DNA of 64,000 nt from Haematobia irritans (taxonomy: Eukaryota > Arthropoda > Insecta > Diptera > Muscidae): contig NC_134399.1 in assembly GCF_050003625.1 (NCBI RefSeq), forward strand, positions 223,194,975 to 223,258,974, given 5' to 3'. The notes under the pieces are model-generated. The model saw nothing but the letters and a program-made list of their open reading frames with translations, did not search any database and was not told the origin of the DNA. The first letter of the stretch is position 1; every line of letters starts with the position of its first letter. Position numbers and translations under genes: made by a program. Shown here one piece after another: positions 11,389 through 21,400 of this stretch.

Positions 11389-13968
11389 TGTTATGACCCC
11401 ATATAGCACTAGGCTTGGCCCTCCGGCATACTCAACCTCTCTCAGGACGGTCCTCAACCCGCCGAAACCTAGCCCGAGGTATAACATGAAAAAAAGGAAC
11501 TTACAACTGTCGATAATACACTTACAAACACAAAGGGACACACACGTTGAATGAGGCTTTTGATGGACAAACCTCCCACTCTGCCCTCCCAACCATGGTT
11601 CACAGATACCGTTTCATCAATTTTTATGAACCCCACAAAACCTTCCTTCACTCCTTTTACCTTCACATATTCCCCCTCAACAAATCAAAATTTAGCACAT
11701 AATTCCGTTACAAATATTAAAATCAAGATACATTTTTATTTTTCATTTTCCTAGTCAATAATTAGAATTAACAAAATAAAACTAAATTTCTTATCATTTA
11801 ATAGAACATGAAAACACGGAAACTTTACCATTTACTATAACTAAACATCTTTTTTATCCTTTTTAATGACTATGAATATGGAACCTACAAAGCCTTAAAA
11901 TTGCATAATCCAATGGGGATTTATCTTTACTCTGACTTCCTACCTAATTGAGCTCAGTTAAGTGGAAAATATTGGGGATTAAATATCAAAACAATAACCC
12001 ACTAAAGAAAACAAATGAAATTATTCAGGTGACTTTGTATGGCCCTTGACAATGGAAACTAAATATGGGAATGGAAAAGGCAAATATACACTTATACTAA
12101 AATATTAATAAAAAATGTAAGTTCAATAACAGTCGTTTAGATCAAATTTTTGTAATAGAATAAACGCATATGTTCATAGGGTGTTAAAAGCAGTTTTCTT
12201 TTCTCCGGGCATTCTCCCTCCGCCTTATAGTGTTATTAAAACTGTTACACTGGGATGCCCTTGGATTTTCATTTGGGCATTGCCCACAAAATTTTTTGGG
12301 ATTATGGGATTTTTAAAACAAAGTGGATTTTAATATCGGACGTTGGCGGATATCTTCATTGGTATTTCTAGGAGTTAGTTTTCCATTTGGTTTTCACAGG
12401 TAAGCATATTTGACGTTTTCGTGGGCTTATATTACTCCACCCACTTACTTATTGATACTCCTACCTTGATATTTTATTAATTTGTTTTCTTCCCTGGTGA
12501 TTCTCCGATCGTTGTTCAGTCAATTGCTTCCACTGGAACTAGCACTATGAGGTGAACCTCTCCAGGATTGTGGCAACCAAAACTAATCCTCACCAGTTAA
12601 TTTCTCCAGAAAAAAACGAATTTTTGCATAAAAAGTATAGCGCCTCCTGATCATACAGGAGGCTATTCCAGACCTGACAAAAACATTTTATTAAATTCAT
12701 ACTCCTTCAGATTACCATCACTTGATTAACTTACTTTATTATTTTCAATATTAATAATTGCAAACCCAAAATTTGCCAGAATGAACTTTCTCTCAATTTT
12801 CCGTTTTTATATATTCACTCTATAGTCTCTAAAAAAAACGAAATATTTCAAATTCACTGCTCTACGACACTACTATCACCACATACTTTATTTAATTATG
12901 TTTCTATTTATGTTAACCGCCAAACGTTTCAAACAAACACTTTAAAATACACTTTGCTAAAATGGCAACTTTTGACGTCTTTTGCTCTATTTATACCCCT
13001 GGTTTCATCAAGCCAAGCGCTTCTACGCCATATTTTAGACTAATATCTGTCCCTTTCTCCTAAAACCAAGTTTAAATTCCGCTTTTATTACATTTTTATT
13101 TATTTTTTTGCTTTTACCATTTTTTCTGTTTCATAGTCTTCATTCCCCATGCTTCGTGGGATTTCATGAATGAATTTATGGACTACGAGCAACCCTATGG
13201 CTACTGTGTAACAACGCCCTCTTACTACTTGTTAACCTGTCATCTATCTAACCAGCTGACACTCCACCACCAACCACAGACCACGCCGCAAGTAAAACCA
13301 CACTAAAACTTGAAATTATTGATTTGCAGCAAGATTTAGGCATTAAAATCTACATTAATTATTTGCCTAAGCTGCATTAATCCTAAAAACATAACAACAC
13401 GATTGGCCGCCACCACATAGGCCCTGAACCAAACATTAAATAAAAAAACAATTGGCCAGCACCACATAGGCCCTGAACCAAACAAAAAAAACTTGTGCCA
13501 CAAAAGTGTGTTGGTCCACCTGCACAATAAAAAAAATTACTCCACATTTTGGCCGCATCTAACGCCCACGCCTGCCACGTTTGCCTTAGGATGCTCCGTA
13601 AAGGAAATTTGCATTCCATGGCGAAACAAAGCGTCATTATCCACAGACCATAAGGATTCATTCCCATAAGTATGGGTCAATAAAAACAACACGCACGGCA
13701 TTACCTGGTATATGTTAAGAGCAACGAAAATAGGGATGCCAGTGCGAACAAAAATGTATACCAATTCTCGGACAAGATTTATACGGGGCACGGACGGACG
13801 TGAGTAAGTTGCTCAGAATTCGATTCTGAGCAAGTTGCCTTTCAAATAATCTTGCAGCCGCACTTGTAATCATCATGTGGCCTGTACTTGTATGCATCTA
13901 TGTACCTATCAAAAAAAATTTAAAAAAAATTAATTTCTCCTTTTTTTTTTCCCAGGACCCTCGCAACA
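11389..13968 (-). repeat. 5' LTR (relative to the minus-strand element)
   Basis: 2580 bp. The same sequence as 2307-5131 minus the MITE, with no mismatch noticed on reading. It contains a short internal duplication (two ~60 bp CACATAGGCCCTGAACCAAA units near 13405-13485). The small ORFs inside occur in both LTRs and are not gene-like. Confidence 0.92.
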
Positions 13969-14015
13969 AAATCTCATCGGTTCTTTATTTGAAACGTTAG
14001 ATTGGTCCATGACAT

Positions 14016-14728
14016 TTACTTTTTGAAAATAATTTCATTTAAATGTTGACCGCGGCTGCGTCTTAGGTGGTCCATTCGGAAAGTCCAATTTTGGGCAACT
14101 TTTTCGAGCATTTCGGCCGGAATAGCCCGAATTTCTTCGGAAATGTTGTCTTCCAAAGCTGGAATAGTTGCTGGCTTATTTCTGTAGACTTTAGACTTGA
14201 CGTAGCCCCACAAAAAATAGTCTAAAGGCGTCAAATCGCATGATCTTGGTGGCCAACTTACCGGTCCATTTCTTGAGATGAATTGTTCTCCGAAGTTTTC
14301 CCTCAAAATGGCCATAGAATCGCGAGCTGTGTGGCATGTAGCGCCATCTTGTTGAAACCACATGTCAACCAAGTTCAGTTCTTCCATTTTTGGCAACAAA
14401 AAGTTTGTTAGCATCGAACGATAGCGATCGCCATTCACCGTAACGTTGCGTCCAACAGCATCTTTGAAAAAATACGGTCCAATGATTCCACCAGCGTACA
14501 AACCACACCAAACAGTGCATTTTTCGGGATGCATGGGCAGTTCTTGAACGGCTTCTCGTTGCTCTTCACTCCAAATGCGGCAATTTTGCTTATTTACGTA
14601 GCCATTCAACCAGAAATGAGCCTCATCGCTGAACAAAATTTGTCGATAAAAAAGCGGATTTTCTGCCACTGATTTTGGTAATAAAATTCAATGATTTGCA
14701 AGCGTTGCTCGTTAGTAAGTCTATTCAT
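14016..14728 (-). pseudogene. mariner/Tc1-like transposase, DNA-binding domain deleted
   Basis: The catalytic half is open from 14669 to 14016 (217 codons). All three acidic residues are present: FSDEAHFW, QQDGATCHTA and CDLTPLDYFLWG, with 36 residues between the second and third Asp. The start region (ATG at 14726-14728, MNRLTNEQRLQIIEFYYQNQ) is joined out of frame to the catalytic part. The helix-turn-helix region is missing, so the protein cannot be functional. Similar genes are often labelled Tc3-like in insects. Confidence 0.86.
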
Positions 14729-16097
14729 GATGAAATGTCAAAGCATACTGAGCATCTTTCTCTTTGACACCATGTCTGAAATCCCACGTGATCTGTCAAA
14801 TACTAATGCATGAAAATCCTAACCTCAAAAGAATCACCCTTTAATAGCATTTGTGAATTTCTCTTATATAAACAGTTTTCCTTGTCCAAAAGCCGATAAA
14901 GTCGTTTTGTCCTTCTAGTTAAGTGATTCAACTTAAAAATGGGTATCTTTTCATGAAAGAAGGCTAGGGTCCATTCTAAGAAATTCTTAAAATTAATTAA
15001 ATAGTCTTTAAATTTGTGGAGTTTTTGTATCTTGACCACAAACCAAAATAGCGTTCAAAAATAGAAGAGGTTTTTCAACATTTTATTTTAAAAACGTATA
15101 CACAGAATAATTTCTACTTAAAGTCGAGACTGAATTTGGAAATTTAAGTTGTCGTTAGCACGTTTTTAAAGCACTGTGATAGCTCATGAAGAAAAAGCTG
15201 AAAAAAAACGAATAAATTCAAATTTGACTCTGAAACAATACCAAAATCATTAGTGTACAAAATCTTTGGAACCTAACATAGAAATAATTAAGGAAATAAA
15301 GTTTTGAATGTGGTATTATTTTTTTTTAACATCAAAAAAATGCCATAAAAAATTCGTAGTGATAGGATCAAAACAAATCTGCTATTTATTAATGGAATGG
15401 ATTTACATTTACGAAAATTGGACAATAGGTTTGTATGGGAAATTTTCGAATAAAAGTTATTCAGTATAAACTTGCAAGACAGTTAGAATGGGTTTTAAAT
15501 ATATGACATAGATTTTCTTACAGTCTCACAGAAATGGAAATAAAATGAATACAATTAAAATAATATGCATTTTAAGTGAAATAAAGCCTTTAAGTTTGTT
15601 AAATTTCAATCAAAAATGTGACTTTTGATACAAAAAAATTTAGCTTTTTTTCTAGCTATTTTTTAACATTTTTTAGCTTTTTTTGGCTATTTTTTTGTAC
15701 AAATCTAGCGGTTTTTGGTGAAACAATTCTGGCAACGCTGGTACCAGCTTACGAAATTGAACGCTACCGTTAGCATAAATAGCAATGCATTTCTTAAGGG
15801 AATGAAATTTTTCGCCGGTGCATACCGGCCTTTAAACCTCACATACAATATACTTCCGAAATCCACTTCAACTAGATTTCAATTGCTATTTGCCTTATAA
15901 AAAGGGATTTCAAATCAAATTTTTATAGATTTTGAGCGTAATGTGAATGGGCTATTAAGCTCTTAAAGCGAACCCAAAGTGCGAGAGACTTCCTCATTTG
16001 GATTGGGCCAAAAGTGGACTAACGCTAACCAAAAGTGCTAACAATATATTTGAATTTTTTCATGGTGATACCTACGCATACAACTGTGTGCTTGTTT

Positions 16098-16124
16098 TGG
16101 CAGCATTGAAAAACAATGCTGCCA
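16098..16124. repeat. 11 bp perfect hairpin
   Basis: Arms TGGCAGCATTG and CAATGCTGCCA around an AAAAA loop. Possibly part of a decayed repeat; no function assigned. Confidence 0.6.
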
Positions 16125-16429
16125 CTATAGCCTTATAATAGCACACACATAAAATAAAATATCAATTCCATTTAAATTATAAATTGAATTATTAACTTTG
16201 AAATCCCCCTTCCCCCAACAACACTAACTTGTAGTAATGCCACACCGAACTTATTGGTTTGAAGCCGATCATTTTCATTTTGATATTTCCCTGACTCAAA
16301 TTTCGGTGTTGAATGCATTCAATTATTAACAAAATGTTTTCCGAAGTGTTTTTTTTCAAAAGTTAAAATAGTTAGAAAAAAAGAGGAAAAAAAACAAGCC
16401 CAATTCATATCTTCACTTCACTATGAACT

Positions 16430-16600
16430 TTGTTTGAGACTTTAGGTATTTTATTATGGACTGCAACATGTTGCCAAAAGAGATTTTTTGTTTAGAAACA
16501 ATATACCAAGCAACATGTTGCTGTGCAAAGATTAGACTAGACACATGTCTACAAAATTGCTCATTTACTGTTTTCTTTAAATTTTTAGGTGCATATCACC
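16430..16600 (+). repeat. dispersed repeat, copy 1
   Basis: About 170 bp (gagactttaggtatttta to ttaggtgcatatcac), shared with 24081-24253 at roughly 85-90% by eye. It includes GTTTAGAAACAATATACCAA. Confidence 0.75.
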
Positions 16601-16976
16601 TAAAATAAAATATCCATTACATTTAAATTATAAATTGAATTATTAATTTTATTGTTTTGTTTTATTTCAGATTTAGTTAATATAATTAATATATATATAA
16701 ATATAGATATAAATGTATTGTAAATATAAATGTTATTACATATGTTTAAATACCATAAGTTATTCTTCAAATAAAAACACTCAAAATTCTCAAATGGTGT
16801 CATTTATGAATATCTAATATAATCTTCAAAAAATAAAATATAAAACAGAGAACTTTAGTTCAATACTGAAATATATATGTACGTATAAATAAACAAAAAA
16901 ATATATACGAATAATTAAACTAATGTTTTATTTTGGGGGAAAAAAGTGTACACTTATTTAAGCTCAATTTGGAAAA

Positions 16977-17013
16977 GAAATATCTTCTGGTGCCAGGTAC
17001 CAGAAGATATTTC
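16977..17013. repeat. 15 bp perfect hairpin downstream of pod1
   Basis: Arms GAAATATCTTCTGGT (16977-16991) and ACCAGAAGATATTTC (16999-17013) with a 7 nt loop. It lies 1.4 kb past the pod1 stop in otherwise AT-rich DNA. Confidence 0.8.
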
Positions 17014-18402
17014 ATTCATCTTGTATAACAAATTCCATTAATATACGATGCACATGGATTTTTTAGAACAAACTATACAAGATCCAAATTTTATGCGGCT
17101 CAGTTTGGTGAAATAGAAATTTTCGCCACTGCGCTAAGGTATATATAAAAATATATAAGAGGAATAGGAGAGAATATTTTAATCGAATATGGTTGGAGCT
17201 AAAATATAATACCGTTGTATGGTCATGGTAAAGTTATTATCGTATTTTATTTATGTACGTATGTATTGTATTGTATAATCACTGCACTATTACACTATTT
17301 TTCTGGTGATTTTTCTTTTTTAAATATTGAATTGAAAAATTAATGCATGTGGTATTGTTGTTTTCATGTAATTCTTGTTGTTATATTGTAATTTTTTTAC
17401 GGGAGTTGGTGTTGGTGTTTTTTTCTTTTGTTTCATTATAAAAAAACTACTTCATTTGTTGTGACATATTGTAAAAATCGTTTTTTATAATTTTCTTTAT
17501 GTTTTTTTTAATATGGCAATAAGTTGTTTCACTGAAGTCTTTTAGTTTTCTCTTATTATTACCGAATGTGAAAGTACAAAAAAAAAAAGTAATTTGGAAA
17601 GGTCGTTTATTTTTACTAGTTGGTCTTGGTATGGGAGTCTTGTATCAAAAAATGTTTATTAATTCGTTTCGTTTAAGAATTTTTTTAATCAGTCTATTTG
17701 TAAAGGACATTTTCTTCTGGGAAAATTGAGAGAGAGAAAAGTCATGTGAATGTATTTTTTTGTTGTTGTTGATTGCATACTTCTCTTTTTGGAATATCAA
17801 ATATAGGGAATGAGTTGGTTTGGTTTCTGGTATACATGATAGAAAGCTTAGAGGGGGTGTCTTTTTGTTTCAAAGAAAACTTTGAAAATTTAACTTATAG
17901 ATCAAAAAACATATGTATATATAGACAGAAAGAGAGACATAGTTATAACAAAGCAAAAATATTATATAACATAAAATACTATAGACTAGACAAAAAGGGT
18001 GAATTGTTTCCTTTTGTAATTTGTATCAGAAAAATTCAAGTTATATCTAAACGAGTATGTTGTGTATTAAACATTTTGTTGCTGATACGCGTGAGTGTTG
18101 TAAAAATATATGTAGTTTTTCTTAAATTTCCTTTAAATGTAAAAAATTTAAAATTGTCATGGCTTTATAGAAAACTAAAAAATATAATAAACAGAAATAT
18201 TTATCAAAAAACCATTAAGAATAGTACACATATTACACACAAGATTTAGTGGGACTTTGGGATTTTTGTTGGCTGGTGGATTTTTTTGTTTGTTGGTTCG
18301 TTAAGGAAATAGTTGAGGAATTCAAGGAGATCATTTTTTTTTTATGAACAAATGCCTTAATCTAGTTTCTAAAGACTTTGTAATGTTGAATGTTGTAAAA
18401 AA

Positions 18403-18495
18403 TTATTCTTGCCACTCATTCTCGTCAACACCTTCCATGTCATCTTGTTCCAATTTTGTATTGTATTCCATGCGGGCACTAACCGATTTTTGTAT
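18403..18495 (-). CDS. pod1: pod1 last exon: acidic C-terminus
   Basis: 30 codons and TAA. It ends LEQDDMEGVDENEWQE, an acidic tail with a Trp near the end, as in the CA/acidic region of CORO7 that contacts Arp2/3-type partners. The acceptor is a long T tract plus AG. Confidence 0.92.
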   Translation of the reverse strand: MQKSVSARMEYNTKLEQDDMEGVDENEWQE

Positions 18496-21400
18496 CTAAA
18501 AAAAAAAAATAAAAAATAATGATAAATAAATAGTTATATACATACGAGGGCGTTTCGGAAACTTCTTAGCATATCAATGAAAGAGAATAGTTAGTTTTTC
18601 AAAAATATTTTTATTATTTTTATTATAATCTCCTGAAACTTGAATACACTTAGTCCAAGGCTTTTCTAGCAATTCTATCCCTTGATTAAAATAGTTTTCA
18701 TCAAGGTCTTCAAAATAGTGGTTTACAACTGTACTTGCATCTTCTTTTTTTAAGATTTGGAAACAATTCTATCCCTTGATTAAAATAGTTTTCATCAAGG
18801 TCTTCAAAATAGTGGTTTACAACTGTACTTGTATCTTCTTTTTTTAAGATTTGGAAACAAGTAAAAGTCACTGGGAGCTAAATCAGGAGAATAAGGTGGG
18901 TGGTCAAGCAACTCGTACATTAATTCGTTGATTTTAGCAATTGTTAAAACACTCTTGTGCGCTGGTGCGTTGCCTTGATGAAAAATTATTTTTTTTTGTG
19001 TTGTAAGCCAGAACGTTTTTCTCGAATTTGTACATTTAATTGATCCAAAAGTTTGCAATAGTACTCTGAATTTAATGTTTTACCCTTTTGCAGATAGTCA
19101 ATCAATAAAATACCTTTGAAGTCCCAAAAAACCGTTGCCATAACCTTACCATCTGTAGTTCTTCATGCAATATTAAATGGACTCAATCATTTGAAATGCC
19201 CACGATATTAGCAATTTCGCGCATTTGTATTCGTCGATCATTTACAATTTCTGTTGTTGTTGTTGTAACAGTTTTTAATGTAGTTTCATCCATTTTGTTC
19301 TATGCTTGTGTAGTTCAGCTGGTAGCCAGATCAAGGAACTCTGCGACAAGGATGGGGTGTGTCCAGAGTGATCTGGTAGTGAGACGGGTAGGCTTAGCTG
19401 TGCAAGCAAAAAGGTGACGAGTGTCATGTGGCCCTTGATTACATATGGGACACACGCCAGCTACGCTGCTATCAATCACTGATAAGTATGCATTGAGGCG
19501 GCTGCACTTGCCTGATCTTAGTTGGGCCAAAACTACCCTTGTCTGCCGTGGGAGGTCTCTCTCCTCCGGTGCAATGGGCGGCGGTCGGACTCCGAAAACA
19601 GGATTAACCTTGTAGCTTCTCACCACTTCAGCTACAGTATCCTCATGAATCCTGTTCAGACCTGTCTGGTATGCTGCCTGATCTAGAGGCTCTCTTTTGT
19701 AACGCTGGATCTCTGGCTCTAGAAGGTGAATATCAACCCTTACATTCCTGGATGGAGGTTGTCTATCCACAAGATGGTGATTCGGATGACAACTTCGATG
19801 GCAACCCAAAAGGAACATGTAGTTGTGTCGACGCACTGGGATGATCTTGGTCTCCGCATAAAGGTGATCCAGGGGTGTACTGCGGAGACATCCTGTTGCG
19901 GTTCTAAGGGCAGCGTTCTGACAGGTCTGTATGTTATTCCACTGCGTATCGCTGGCAGTGCATAGTTTACCACTGACCGGCCAATTGCCTTATATGTAGT
20001 TAACAAGGTTTCTTTGTCCGCACCCCAAGTGCTGCCGGCAAGTGACTTGAGGACCTTGTTTCTACCGCGGAGCTTATCACAAATTGCAGTGGCATGGGCG
20101 GACGACTTATAAAGGCCCCGAGAATCTTGGGGTAATTTGTTGTCGGAATTGTTTCGCCATCGACATCTTCAACTGCCTGCGTACTTCCGCCGTCCACGTA
20201 GTGAATAGTGTGGCTGAGGATTTGGTGGGAGATATCCTCAAATTTCTTGCAGTGAAATAACTGGTAATTTTTGTTGTTGTTGCTGTTTTTGGACGTCCAC
20301 TAGGTGGTTCATCTTCAATGCTTGTACGACCAAGTTTAAATTAAGCAACCCAATTTTTTACTGTTGCATATGAAGGAGCACTTTCACCTAACACATTCAC
20401 CATATCATTATGAATTTCTTGTCCCGATAAACCTTTTTTATGTAAATATTTAATGACAGCACGCATTTCTTATTTTTCCATTGTAAAAAAATTTCGGATG
20501 CGTCTTTTTTGAACACCTCTTTCTATATGAAGGAGTTGCCAGATCGAAACAAAATTTAAGATGTGTTCATAACAGAGATGGAAGTTTCCAAAATACTTAA
20601 CTTTTTTCTGTTTATACTGCGCTTTTTGTGCTAGGCTAAGAAGTTTCCGAACTGCCCTCGTATATAAATATATATATATTTTTTTAATTTTTTGTCTAAG
20701 TGCCAAAATAATTGATTCCAAATATCGTTTTCTTAAGAAGCCAGCTTTCTTCGACCTAGAGGATGAAGGAATTTGAAATAAAAACAAAATTCTTTTATCC
20801 TCTCAAGCCTTAAGGGGGTATTAAGTTCGAGTTTAGTTGCTAAAATCGTAATTTTTTCACGATGATTTTTTTTTTAATAATCCATTTGAAAGAATACAAA
20901 CTTTGTGAAAATTTGATTTGGGCTATTCCCCATCAACTTATATTAAAATTTGCAACAAATATGTATAATTTTATGCCTTTTTTACCGATTTAGTTTTCAC
21001 TTTAGCGGCAAAACTCGAACTTAGTACTCACCTTTAATCTTCTTCCAAAATTTGAAGAAATTTTACATAAATACAAACTCTTCTCGGCTCTTTATATTCT
21101 TCTAAAATTCTAAGCCATAGAATTTGTTTAGCTTTATAAAAAAATATAAACGTATATATTCACTTACCTCTTTTTGTTTATTTTTATCGGTTTCAAATTT
21201 ATTTGGGAAATGCTCATTTCCCAATGTATTGTTATTGGAACGATTTACTTGATTAACCACTGGTTGTATGGAGGACACTAAAATTATATTAAGATTCTTA
21301 TTACAAATAACTATTATTCATAGGTCTCTATAAAAATGCTTACATGTATCCATGCCCTCCGGCTGTAAACTAATCTTCTTTGGTTTCTTATCGTTAGACA

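Larger units (their letters stand above)
2307..13968 (-). mobile_element. full-length Ty3/gypsy-group LTR retrotransposon with very long LTRs
   Basis: Two LTRs (TGTT...AACA on the plus strand) flank gag and pol on the minus strand. The 4 bp target duplication AAAT is at 2303-2306 and 13969-13972. Length is 11,662 bp including a 240 bp MITE in the left LTR. The LTRs are about 2580 bp, far longer than the few hundred bp usual for the group; the Osvaldo/Ulysses lineage of flies has comparably long LTRs and a Lys tRNA primer, so it may belong there. No env ORF exists between pol and the 3' LTR. The intact ORFs and matching LTRs point to recent insertion. Confidence 0.92.
2244..14841 (-). mobile_element. 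mariner/Tc1-type transposon, split by an LTR retrotransposon
   Basis: Inverted ends AAGGGTGATT (from 2244) and AATCACCCTT (to 14841), each flanked by TA. Native DNA is 2244-2306 and 13969-14841. It carries an internally deleted transposase gene on the minus strand. Joining the flanks of the LTR element restores continuous mariner sequence around one copy of AAAT. Confidence 0.82.
1679..15740. mobile_element. hAT-type element hosting four-deep nested insertions
   Basis: Terminal inverted repeats CAGCGTTGCCA/TGGCAACGCTG are bordered by an exact 8 bp target duplication GTACCAGC (1671-1678 and 15741-15748), diagnostic of hAT. The uninterrupted target occurs in the neighbouring repeat unit (about 1353-1360). 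The element's own DNA is only 1679-2241 and about 14844-15740 (~1.46 kb). It has sub-terminal TTTAGC/TTTGGC T-rich repeats and no transposase, so it is a non-autonomous copy enlarged by the insertions inside it. Confidence 0.88.
15836..18402. other. downstream flank and probable 3' UTR of pod1
   Basis: AT-rich, mostly unique sequence on the 3' side of the pod1 stop. Several minus-strand AATAAA-type signals occur but none can be picked as the poly(A) site. It holds a dispersed repeat (16430-16600) and two hairpins (16098-16124, 16977-17013). The 158-codon plus-strand ORF at 17773-18249 is Lys/Asn/Ile-rich and antisense to the presumed UTR; I do not call it a gene. Confidence 0.6.
18545..20660 (-). 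mobile_element. mariner-type transposon interrupted by a non-LTR fragment
   Basis: Inverted ends ACGAGGGCGTTTCGGAAACT and (reverse) ACGAGGGCAGTTCGGAAACT, each bordered by TA, within the last pod1 intron. The transposase runs on the minus strand. N-terminal coding lies near 20475-20260 (SGRPKTATTT region) and continues near 19250-18670 (TEIVNDRRIQMREIAN, VFWDFKGILLIDYL, HPPYSPDLAPSDFYLF). Confidence 0.87.

Noticed and set aside
11296..11592. 98-codon ORF at the LTR edge and its shorter copy at 2274-2510
   Set aside because: Reads through LTR sequence present in both LTRs, with no protein features.
13383..13791. small Cys/Trp-rich ORFs in the LTR
   Set aside because: Low-complexity reading of a short internal duplication; the left LTR copy is broken by the MITE without consequence.
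17773..18249. 158-codon ORF as a gene
   Set aside because: Lys/Asn/Ile-rich composition of AT-rich noncoding DNA, antisense to the pod1 3' region, with no domain or intron signals.
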